DNA from: Dethiothermospora halolimnae
GTDB lineage: Bacteria > Bacillota > Clostridia > Tissierellales > VENL01
Reading direction: 5' to 3'
NCBI RefSeq assembly: GCF_037577855.1
Contig: NZ_JBAKFX010000095.1
Coordinates: forward strand, 1-7,693
DNA length: 7,693 bases
The notes beneath the pieces were generated by a model. It searched no databases. It was not told the origin of the DNA and worked only from the letters and a program-made list of their open reading frames with translations. Within the stretch, counting starts at the first letter, position 1. Each line of letters starts with the position of its first letter. A program made the translations under genes and the position numbers. Positions 1 to 5,821 of the stretch are shown piece after piece.

Positions 1-94
1 TTAACTTAGTTTATGAGTTGGGGATTACGAATCCCTAAGTAACGTCAATATTTACGGGCTATGGGATTATGAATCCCCCAGCGATGGGTTACTT
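1..94. repeat. Cluster of short hairpins at the left edge
   Basis: Two near-identical mini-palindromes sit 42 bases apart: GGGATT-ACG-AATCCC at 21-35 and GGGATT-ATG-AATCCC at 63-77. The second runs into CCCA-GCGA-TGGG at 76-87, which as plus-strand RNA would have a GNRA tetraloop. Arms AAGTAAC (37-43) and GTTACTT (88-94) enclose the second unit, and ACTTAG (4-9) pairs with CTAAGT (35-40) around the first. The stretch is visibly richer in GC than the adjoining DNA and has no gene. It resembles REP or MITE-type extragenic repeats or the hairpin-rich end of a mobile element. It is cut by the window edge, so its full extent is unknown. Confidence 0.55.
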
Positions 95-104
95 TGAGTC
101 AATT

Positions 105-124
105 GGACAAGGCATGCCTTGTCC
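105..124. repeat. Perfect 20-base palindrome
   Basis: GGACAAGGCATGCCTTGTCC is its own reverse complement without a mismatch. As RNA it would form an 8-bp stem with a CATG loop. It lies 11 bases beyond the stop of the csrA remnant. Neither strand has a U-tract after it, so it is not a classic intrinsic terminator. It may belong to the hairpin cluster at 1-94 or be a protein-binding dyad. Confidence 0.6.
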
Positions 125-135
125 CTAAATATAAA

Positions 136-288
136 TCAACTTCCCTCAATTTTTCTTCTTATTATCTTTATATCTTTTAGAGCGTATATTCTCAGTCTCA
201 AGTCTTCCCGTTAACTTTTTATTACCTTCACTTTTATATTGTCTCCAATTTCCACATATTGTCCTGGCTTCCTGCCTATTACTAACAC
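136..288 (-). pseudogene. csrA: csrA remnant with an in-frame stop (carbon storage regulator)
   Basis: CsrA is a small dimeric RNA-binding protein that in Firmicutes represses flagellin translation and is antagonised by FliW. From a GTG at 288 the reading gives VLVIGRKPGQYVEIGDNIKV, continues KVIKS, hits TAA at 211-213 (codon 26), then resumes in the same frame with REDLRLRIYALKDIKIIRRK to a TGA at 136-138. From memory of E. coli CsrA the register holds with no indel, and Arg44, the key RNA-binding residue, aligns. Besides the stop, the usual Asp/Asn35-Ala-Pro37 is Tyr-Ala-Leu, and an AAAGG touches the GTG with no spacing. The gene therefore looks dead rather than misread. csrA normally sits directly upstream of flagellin, so another flagellin may lie to the left. 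Confidence 0.82.
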
Positions 289-307
289 CTTTATAGCACT
301 ATATATA

Positions 308-336
308 ATACTAAAATATACTTATGTTTTTGTCGA
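308..336 (-). promoter_or_regulatory. Candidate sigma-A-type promoter upstream of the csrA remnant
   Basis: On the minus strand TCGACA (336-331, five of six matches to TTGACA) is followed after exactly 17 bases by TAGTAT (313-308, four of six matches to TATAAT). Transcription would start near 301, just ahead of the csrA remnant. The -35 box overlaps the dyad at 327-349, so a protein bound there could control it. In AT-rich DNA such matches also arise by chance. Confidence 0.35.
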
Positions 337-349
337 AATGCGACAAAAA
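327..349. promoter_or_regulatory. Perfect 9-bp dyad containing a Spo0A-box-like motif
   Basis: TTTTTGTCG (327-335) and CGACAAAAA (341-349) are perfect inverted arms around AAATG. The plus strand reads TGTCGAA at 331-337, identical to the core Spo0A box (TGNCGAA). The site overlaps the putative -35 box of the csrA-remnant promoter, the usual placement for an operator. It lacks a trailing U-tract on either strand, which argues against a terminator. That a regulator binds it is inference. Confidence 0.4.
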
Positions 350-368
350 GAGACTAGCCTACATATTC

Positions 369-602
369 CTAACATATTTGCGTCCTACAAACAATAGGTA
401 TGAAAAGTTCGTCCCTGAACCGAATATATTTAATTTTTGAAAAGAAATCTTCGAATAAATTCAAAGCTACTGTTACAGTCACTATTGACATTAATAACTT
501 ATATCAGTCTTTAGACATCCTCGTCCAATAAACTTTGTTAAGTTTAATCAGCTATTATATCTTATCAATATTATTATCGGTAATAACTTGTACTACTTTA
601 AT
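369..602 (-). pseudogene. Weak collinear traces of further pseG sequence
   Basis: Two patches on the minus strand resemble later parts of PseG in the right order. At 602-531 the frame reads IKVVQVITDNNIDKI, two stops, then LIKLNKV, which recalls the family's DSYN-type motif followed by a YLxxLNK-like helix. At 491-369 the frame includes KIKYIRFRDELFIPIV, which recalls the family's G-x-KY-x-x-x-RDEF segment. Spacing does not fit exactly: the gap before the first patch is too long and that between the patches is short. These are short AT-rich matches judged by eye and could be chance. If real, the second half of pseG is missing beyond about 369. The rest of 289-760 shows no gene. Confidence 0.35.
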
Positions 603-760
603 ATTTTTTTATTTTTTTAAAATTTCCATTGAAATTATCTTTTTCTACTAAGTACCATCGGTGAAAATTTGTCGTACTTTAGCTTTTTTAAATTATATAT
701 ATAGTGGTATAAAGCATTTATTTTTTAACTATATATAGCTATAATATTTTTGAAACTTCT

Positions 761-990
761 TTAGTCTATTTTTATATCAGTAAATCCTTTAGAGATATAT
801 TGTGAGCTATAGGATAAATGTATTACCTCAAATTTTTCTTCTTTTATTTTATCTATCCCCTGCTGATACTTCCTTATGAAATATACTTTATATTTACTAT
901 TTCTAGATTCATTTGCTAAAGATATGTATGTCATTATATGCACCATACCAATATTTCCATTTCCATCTACCCAAAAGCAATATTTTTCGT
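761..990 (-). pseudogene. pseG: pseG remnant, N-terminal part (UDP-sugar hydrolase of the pseudaminic pathway)
   Basis: PseG removes UDP from the 2,4-diacetamido-altrose intermediate before PseI condenses it with PEP. The minus-strand frame, open from 1003, reads KYCFWVDGNGNIGMVHIMTY, then SLANESRNSKYKVYFIRKYQ and a segment including IDKIKEEKFEVIHL, ending at a stop at 761. This matches the family start (RVDGN-x-x-IGMGHIMRC-x-x-LA). The family's catalytic histidine is kept, but the preceding glycine is Val and the Arg-Cys after HIM is Thr-Tyr. Only about 75 residues remain where the family has roughly 270-360. No start codon fits: an ACG at 990-988, nine bases after an AGAGG, is where an ATG would be expected, and one A seems lost from the following A-run. 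A 61-residue protein from the internal ATG at 946 would lack the nucleotide-sugar fold, so decay is the better reading. Confidence 0.7.
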
Positions 991-1035
991 ATGTAACAAC
1001 CTCTCATATAAAAATAGATTAGCTTTATTCTTTGC

Positions 1036-1890
1036 TTATAAGCTCTTAGCTACCAAATGAATCTCCCTACCTATATTTAGTTCTGAAAGTTTTTCATATA
1101 TCTTAAATATTTTTTCACCGTAACCTATTTCCTTTAATCTCTTTTCAAATTCTACCCTTTTATAATGAGCTTTTTTCCCTAACTCTTTATTTTTTATATA
1201 ATCTTCTCCCATTAATAGAAATATTTCTAAAGGAAAAGATGATGTCTTGTACACTATTTCAAACCCTAGTTTTTCTATGAATGGTATAAATGTGTTAAAA
1301 TTCCAATAATTTAAGTGGTCAGGAAAATGAATCCAATAGGGGCTTTCTTTATTATATTCTGAATAACACTGTTGTAAAAAACTAAAATCATTAGGTACTT
1401 CTATAATTATATATCCTCCCTCTTTCAAAAAATCTCTCTTTATCACATTTAATACATCTGAAGGATTAGGGATATGTTCCAATACAAAGCTTAAGTTCAC
1501 AAAATCAAACTTCTTATTAAACATATTTGAACCTAACATCCCTTGCTTTACATTTAAGCCTTTTTTCTCACATTCTTTAACAGATTCTATTGAAGGCTCT
1601 AACCCATAGACATTAAAACCTTCCTTTTTAAACTCAGTAAGTAAATCTCCCTCACCACAACCCACATCTAGTATATTTTTTCCCTCAGTCATGTTGCAAA
1701 TTCTTTTAACTTTTTCTGAAAGATTTATTTTTTTTAACTCATCTTTATATTCCATAGAATAAAAATTATCTAGAAAATCATCTTTTGGATAAGGATGTAC
1801 ATGATGAAATCCACAACTTTCACACTTTACAACATTATAATCCTTGTTTATTTCAAATATTTCATTAAATATATGATCCAAATTTTTCAC
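1036..1890 (-). CDS. Class I SAM-dependent methyltransferase (last gene of the operon)
   Basis: A 284-residue predicted soluble methyltransferase. The SAM-binding motif I is ILDVGCGEGD (73-82), the acidic residue ending strand 2 is Glu98 in GLEPS, a motif with LEHIPNP lies at 137-143, and the post-core strand holds EVPND (164-168). The N-terminus carries KCESCGFHHVHPYP (22-35), the second half of a zinc knuckle; relatives of this type usually have another CxxC about ten or more residues earlier, which is absent. The start is GTG at 1890, fixed by GGAGGG six bases upstream, 18 bases after the VOC stop. Its place after an ACP and FkbH gene suggests O-methylation of a carrier-bound or sugar-bound acyl group (inference). 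Methylation of the sugar itself is the main alternative. No convincing terminator follows. Confidence 0.85.
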   Translation of the reverse strand: MKNLDHIFNEIFEINKDYNVVKCESCGFHHVHPYPKDDFLDNFYSMEYKDELKKINLSEKVKRICNMTEGKNILDVGCGEGDLLTEFKKEGFNVYGLEPSIESVKECEKKGLNVKQGMLGSNMFNKKFDFVNLSFVLEHIPNPSDVLNVIKRDFLKEGGYIIIEVPNDFSFLQQCYSEYNKESPYWIHFPDHLNYWNFNTFIPFIEKLGFEIVYKTSSFPLEIFLLMGEDYIKNKELGKKAHYKRVEFEKRLKEIGYGEKIFKIYEKLSELNIGREIHLVAKSL

Positions 1891-1896
1891 ATTAGA

Positions 1897-1902
1897 CCCT
1901 CC
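1897..1902 (-). promoter_or_regulatory. Ribosome binding site fixing the GTG start of the methyltransferase
   Basis: GGAGGG lies six bases before GTG at 1890. The nearby ATG at 1892-1890 is in another frame, so the GTG is the real initiator. Confidence 0.75.
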
Positions 1903-1908
1903 GCTTTT

Positions 1909-2301
1909 TTAGTTATTTTCTACCAATTCTATAACACCTACATTCTTATTATATAAAAACACTACCTTTCTATAATTAAAAGCAATTGCCTCCTTAGAAG
2001 AACTAATTATAATAAATCCCTTACTTTTTAAATTGGCAATATCATTTTCTAAATTATTACTTTCATAACATATATGATAAGGTGACGGTCCACTCTTTTT
2101 TAAAATATTAGTTATAGGAGATTCTTCACTTACTGGTGCTATCAGCTCAACCATATAATCTCCATTTTTCATAAATTGAATAATTATGTCTCTATTTTTG
2201 TCAACAACACTTCTCTCATTTTCTATATATCCCAGTTCTTTAAATTCTTCAATTGAATCTTCTATGTTATAGACTGCATATCCTATATGGTTAACCTTCA
2301 T
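1909..2301 (-). CDS. VOC (glyoxalase / methylmalonyl-CoA epimerase-like) family protein
   Basis: A 130-residue protein with the two beta-alpha-beta-beta-beta halves of the vicinal oxygen chelate fold. It opens with VNHIGYAVYNIEDSI, and the second half begins near SPYHICYES. Four residues at the usual metal positions are visible: His5, Glu52 (MVELIAP), His76 and Glu125 (VIELVEN). Enzymes of this fold do epimerisation, isomerisation, lyase or dioxygenase chemistry, commonly on carboxylate or CoA/ACP-linked substrates; the reaction here is unknown. The gene overlaps the FkbH-like gene by 11 bases, with GGGGAG ten bases before the ATG, so the two are co-translated. Acting on the FkbH-made acyl-ACP, for example as an epimerase, is a reasonable guess but only that. 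Confidence 0.8.
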   Translation of the reverse strand: MKVNHIGYAVYNIEDSIEEFKELGYIENERSVVDKNRDIIIQFMKNGDYMVELIAPVSEESPITNILKKSGPSPYHICYESNNLENDIANLKSKGFIIISSSKEAIAFNYRKVVFLYNKNVGVIELVENN

Positions 2302-3955
2302 TTATAATCAGCTCCCCATATTCTTTTTTGGTAGATTTAGTACGTTCCAGTTCTATTATATATTGTTTTGCTCCCCCGTTGTCTATTGATTTAATAGTAT
2401 AACCATATCTCTCAAATAGTTTGCTAACAGGTTTATTCTTTTTAGTAGGATAATAGTAACACATTAGTTTTTCATAGCCTTTATCTCTATAGTTGTTCTC
2501 TATAAAGTTTATTATGGTATTTTCTATAAATCTCCCCATAACTCTGCAACTCATAAGAAATGTATCTATCTCAACTGTTTTTTCTTTATAATGTTTTTTT
2601 ATTATTAGCACTACTGTTTTCCCATTATCTCCAAATTTATCTTCAACTGCAGCAACATAAACATCGTATTCTTCTGAATTTATAAAATTTCTTATATCAT
2701 GATTAGTATACCTTTTAGTAGTTAGGTTAAATTGATTTGTCTTTTGAGTTAGTTGAGCTATCCTGTCTATATCAACTTCTTTCGCCTTCCATATCTTGAT
2801 TTTAGTTTTAAGACTTTTTAAGAATTCATCAAAAGAACCTGACCCTTTAAGCTCTTCTTTTCTCTTTATATTTGCCCTATACATTTGTGACTTCTTTTTA
2901 TCTTCGTCTGTTGCTTTGATGGAGAGGAAGTAGTCATAATATAGTTCAGTAATTAGCTTTTCTAGCTCTGAAGTATCTTCTGGAAAATTCGGAACTTCAA
3001 CCTGGGGCAATGCCATCTTAACACTTTCTCTTTCCACCGGATTATCATCAATAAATACAAATGAATCTAGTCCTATATTTAATTCTTCCGAAAGATCATT
3101 TATATTTTTTATCTTTGTATCCCAATTTATCTTAATGTTAACAAAGTCATCTTCCTTTAATACCATATGTTCATGGCTGCTAAATACTTCTATTGCATCT
3201 TCATGATTATTCTTTGATACTATGGCTAAAATAACTCCTGTTTCTTTTAATTCTTTTATTCTTTTTTGAAAATCCTTATATCTAGCCCCTTCTTTAAACT
3301 CTGATAACTCTATGTTATCAATACCTTCTTCTCCTATAACTCCTCCCCAAAGTGTATTATCTAAATCTAAAATTAGACACTTTTTTCTCTTGCCTTCAAC
3401 AGCCTTCGTATATCTTAATATTTCCTTTTCTAAAGCTTTCTGCCCCCCAATAGAATAAACTATACTTCCTAAGTACCACATCTTTTTAGAATAAAAATTA
3501 TCCCGTCCTATTTTTTCAATAAGAGATTTCATTTCAAAGACATAAAGATTATCATACCCTACTACTAAATTAGATAAACTATCATACCAATACTCTTCTA
3601 TTTTCCTCTCTATTCTCAAACTTTTTATATTGTCTATTTTTAATAAGGGTAAGTCAATATTAGAAATAAAAGTATTTATTTCTTGATTATTTTTTATGAA
3701 AGTTTCTATATATGAGACATACATATCTATATCCTTCTTAATACTAAAAAAATCTTTATCGTAGGGGTTTAATAATTGATGCCCATCTAGTAGTATAAAC
3801 AATGCTTCAGGATTAAACTCTACTAAACCTGAATCTTTATTTAATATACTTTGAACCCAATTTCCATATCCCTTTGGACTATAAATATCATGAAACTTAG
3901 ATAGCTTTCTTGTTAACATATCAATATTTATATTTGAGAGTATCGAAATTCTCAT
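2291..3955 (-). CDS. FkbH-like HAD-IIIC protein (glyceryl transfer onto ACP)
   Basis: FkbH-type proteins take 1,3-bisphosphoglycerate, dephosphorylate it and load a glyceryl unit onto an acyl carrier protein. This 554-residue copy (numbered from ATG 3955) has the full architecture: an N-terminal domain (about 1-170), a HAD core with CLILDLDNTLWGGVIGE (motif I aspartates Asp197 and Asp199), motif II AIVSKNN (244-250) and FIDDNPVER (301-309), then an acyltransferase-like C-terminal part with TNQFNLTTKRY (406-416) and FLMSCRVMGR (466-475), whose Cys469 is the family's conserved cysteine. The ACP gene lies 19 bases upstream, its likely partner. Genes for the oxidation steps that lead on to methoxymalonyl-ACP in polyketide clusters are not in the window, so the product is more likely a glyceryl or O-methylglyceryl thioester. 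Confidence 0.9.
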   Translation of the reverse strand: MRISILSNINIDMLTRKLSKFHDIYSPKGYGNWVQSILNKDSGLVEFNPEALFILLDGHQLLNPYDKDFFSIKKDIDMYVSYIETFIKNNQEINTFISNIDLPLLKIDNIKSLRIERKIEEYWYDSLSNLVVGYDNLYVFEMKSLIEKIGRDNFYSKKMWYLGSIVYSIGGQKALEKEILRYTKAVEGKRKKCLILDLDNTLWGGVIGEEGIDNIELSEFKEGARYKDFQKRIKELKETGVILAIVSKNNHEDAIEVFSSHEHMVLKEDDFVNIKINWDTKIKNINDLSEELNIGLDSFVFIDDNPVERESVKMALPQVEVPNFPEDTSELEKLITELYYDYFLSIKATDEDKKKSQMYRANIKRKEELKGSGSFDEFLKSLKTKIKIWKAKEVDIDRIAQLTQKTNQFNLTTKRYTNHDIRNFINSEEYDVYVAAVEDKFGDNGKTVVLIIKKHYKEKTVEIDTFLMSCRVMGRFIENTIINFIENNYRDKGYEKLMCYYYPTKKNKPVSKLFERYGYTIKSIDNGGAKQYIIELERTKSTKKEYGELIINEG

Positions 3956-3960
3956 CAAAT

Positions 3961-3966
3961 CCCTCC
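3961..3966 (-). promoter_or_regulatory. Ribosome binding site fixing the ATG start of the FkbH-like gene
   Basis: GGAGGG is five bases before the ATG at 3955 but only two bases before an in-frame TTG at 3958, which is too close. The ATG is preferred. Confidence 0.7.
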
Positions 3967-3974
3967 AAATCTTA

Positions 3975-4184
3975 TTATATGTATTTTTTAAAATCTTTAA
4001 CTTCTTTTATTTCTGCTACTTCTTCAAAAGGAATACTGATATCCATCTGTTCTTCTAGTTCAGCTATTATCTGAATATGTGCCAAAGAATCCCATTCTTC
4101 TAAATAATCTCTAGAAGTGTTAACATCTATCTCTCCTTCACTAATATTTAGTACTTCACATATAACTTTAAAAATTTTATCCAT
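3975..4184 (-). CDS. Acyl carrier protein
   Basis: A 69-residue acidic four-helix carrier protein. Ser33 in EEWDSLAHIQII (29-40) is the site for the 4'-phosphopantetheine arm; the WDSL-x-HI form is typical of stand-alone carriers in secondary and surface-sugar pathways rather than the fatty-acid AcpP (DSLDxVE). The ATG at 4184 follows AGGAGG at a six-base gap, and that site overlaps the stop of the acyltransferase gene. Directly followed by the FkbH-like gene, it probably carries the glyceryl-derived group. It needs a phosphopantetheinyl transferase encoded elsewhere. Confidence 0.92.
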   Translation of the reverse strand: MDKIFKVICEVLNISEGEIDVNTSRDYLEEWDSLAHIQIIAELEEQMDISIPFEEVAEIKEVKDFKKYI

Positions 4185-4194
4185 AACTATCCTC

Positions 4195-4779
4195 CTAATA
4201 TAATTTCCCTATATTATCTATAGGCATTATATATTTTAATAAATTAATAATTTTATCTTTTCTTTTATTCCATATAACTTTATTAATCTGTTGATAACAT
4301 ATCTCTATTTTATTTTCATTTACATTTTTTGTGTAAATTTCTTTAGTTTCAAATCCAAATTTAGAATGTAAATTTACTACCTTATTATTTGATAATTTTG
4401 TTCTACAGTGGACATTATCTAAATTTAAATTATTAAATCCATGCTCTAACAAAGCATATTCTAAAACAATTCCAAACCCACTATTAATGTACGTTTCATC
4501 TATTAAATAAAATCCGAACTCTATACTATTTTCTTTTGAAAAGTAATCATAGTTTAACACTCCAAATGGTTTGTTGTCATAAAAAGCTATATATATTTTT
4601 TTCTGTTTATTTTTTTTTGCCTCTTTAAGAAATCTATAATGATCTCTTTTTTGTATTATATCACTATTAAACATTTTCTCCCTAACAAACTTCTGATTTC
4701 TCCATTCCAATAATTTTTCTTTGTACTTATTATCTAAATCAAATATATTGTAAAAACTTATACTTTTAATATTAATCAC
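4195..4779 (-). CDS. pseH: PseH-like GNAT N-acyltransferase
   Basis: PseH uses acetyl-CoA to N-acetylate the 4-amino group of the UDP-4-amino-4,6-dideoxy-altrosamine intermediate in pseudaminic acid synthesis. This 194-residue protein shows the family features: LLEWRN near the start (23-28), the strand EFGFYL (87-92), the acyl-CoA pyrophosphate loop NSGFG (99-103) with helix after it, and VNLHSKFGF (135-143) in motif B. A basic 30-residue tail (about 165-194) is longer than usual. The only canonical start is GTG at 4779, inside an eight-base overlap with pseI (GTGATTAA) and without a well-spaced ribosome site, so translation probably depends on coupling. Sitting beside an ACP and FkbH module, it may use an acyl-ACP donor instead of acetyl-CoA; this is inference. 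Confidence 0.75.
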   Translation of the reverse strand: MINIKSISFYNIFDLDNKYKEKLLEWRNQKFVREKMFNSDIIQKRDHYRFLKEAKKNKQKKIYIAFYDNKPFGVLNYDYFSKENSIEFGFYLIDETYINSGFGIVLEYALLEHGFNNLNLDNVHCRTKLSNNKVVNLHSKFGFETKEIYTKNVNENKIEICYQQINKVIWNKRKDKIINLLKYIMPIDNIGKLY

Positions 4780-5821
4780 CTTCTATACTAATAATATCCT
4801 TTGTAAATGGTGTTCCTTTCTTAATATCAGTTTTTGATACTTTGCCTAGTACTTGTTCATAATATTTTGGTTCTAATCCTTGGGCTGGTCTTATGACTCT
4901 AATATTTTCTCTGGTTAATTTCTCACCTTTTTTAATATCTCTAACAACAAAAATAGATTTTCTATGGGATCTGCTTATTTTTTCTTTTTCTGATATTTCA
5001 TAATTTATTTTTCCCATAGCTCTTTCAGCTAATCTTATATTATGAACCATTTCTTTAAACTCATTAGGTTCCATAGAAAAAAATGAATCTGCTGTATCAT
5101 CTTCCCTTGATAAACAAAAATGTTTTTCTATGATCTTAGCTCCCATTGCAACAGCTGTAGTTGCTGCTATAGATCCTAAAGAGTGATCCGATAATCCCAC
5201 TGGCACATTAAAGTTTTTTTTCATATCTATCATAGTGTTTAAGTTCATATTTTCAGGAATAGAAGGATAGGCACTGGAACACTTTAATATAAATATTTTA
5301 TTATTTCCTTCTTTTCTTATAGTATTAACGGCTTCAGTTATCTCATCTAATGTTGCCATCCCTGTAGACATAATGATTGGTTTCCCCTTGGATGCAATAT
5401 ATTTTATAAGAGGTATGTCTACCACCTCAAAAGAAGCTATTTTATACGCTTCTACTTCTATATCTTCCAAGAAATCTACTGCGGTTTTATCAAAGGGTGT
5501 GGATAAAAAGTCTATACCTATCTTATCTGCTTCTTTTTTTAATCTATCTTGCCACTGCCAAGGAGTATAAGCCTTTTTATATAAGCTATAAAGGGTTTCT
5601 CCTTTCCAACTACCTTCATTAATAGTGAAATATTCATTATCACAGTCTATAGTAATGGTATCTGGGGTATAGGTTTGTATTTTTATACAATCAGCTCCCG
5701 CCTCTTTAGCAGCATGTATAATTTCCACTGCTTTTTCAAACTTGCCTCCATGATTGGCGGACATTTCCGCTATTATATAACATTTTGAATTATTGTTATT
5801 AAGATTTTTTAGCCCCTTCAT
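4772..5821 (-). CDS. pseI: Pseudaminic acid synthase-like NeuB-family enzyme
   Basis: A 349-residue synthase that condenses phosphoenolpyruvate with a six-carbon 2,4-diamido sugar to give a nine-carbon nonulosonic acid. The TIM-barrel part (about 12-280) opens with IIAEMSANHGG (Glu19) and contains the PseI-type string KIQTYTPDTIT (47-57), YTPWQW (85-90) and FLSTPFDKTA (105-114). His213 (SDHS) and His234 (IEKHF) sit at the metal-binding positions known from NeuB. The C-terminal SAF/antifreeze-like domain (about 288-349) includes RPAQGLEPKYY. The TYTPDT and TPW strings favour PseI over sialic or legionaminic synthases. The ATG at 5821 has a strong AAAGGAGG six bases upstream and overlaps the cytidylyltransferase end by 23 bases. 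Its substrate needs PseB, PseC and PseG, none intact here. Confidence 0.88.
   Translation of the reverse strand: MKGLKNLNNNNSKCYIIAEMSANHGGKFEKAVEIIHAAKEAGADCIKIQTYTPDTITIDCDNEYFTINEGSWKGETLYSLYKKAYTPWQWQDRLKKEADKIGIDFLSTPFDKTAVDFLEDIEVEAYKIASFEVVDIPLIKYIASKGKPIIMSTGMATLDEITEAVNTIRKEGNNKIFILKCSSAYPSIPENMNLNTMIDMKKNFNVPVGLSDHSLGSIAATTAVAMGAKIIEKHFCLSREDDTADSFFSMEPNEFKEMVHNIRLAERAMGKINYEISEKEKISRSHRKSIFVVRDIKKGEKLTRENIRVIRPAQGLEPKYYEQVLGKVSKTDIKKGTPFTKDIISIEGD

Noticed and set aside
327..349. Dyad as an intrinsic terminator
   Set aside because: Neither strand has a U-tract after the stem; the position over a -35 box fits an operator better.
761..946. A stand-alone 61-residue protein starting at the ATG at 946
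   Set aside because: The similarity to PseG extends upstream of this ATG, there is no good ribosome site before it, and key PseG residues are changed. It is better read as part of a pseudogene.
1034..1043. GCTTATAAGC palindrome at the methyltransferase stop as a terminator
   Set aside because: The stem is short, has no loop space and is not followed directly by a U-tract.
3956..3958. TTG start for the FkbH-like gene
   Set aside because: It is only two bases from the GGAGGG, while the next codon ATG is at a workable five bases.
5373..5570. Plus-strand open frame inside pseI
   Set aside because: It lies wholly opposite a well-supported gene, has no ribosome site or family features, and is a shadow frame.
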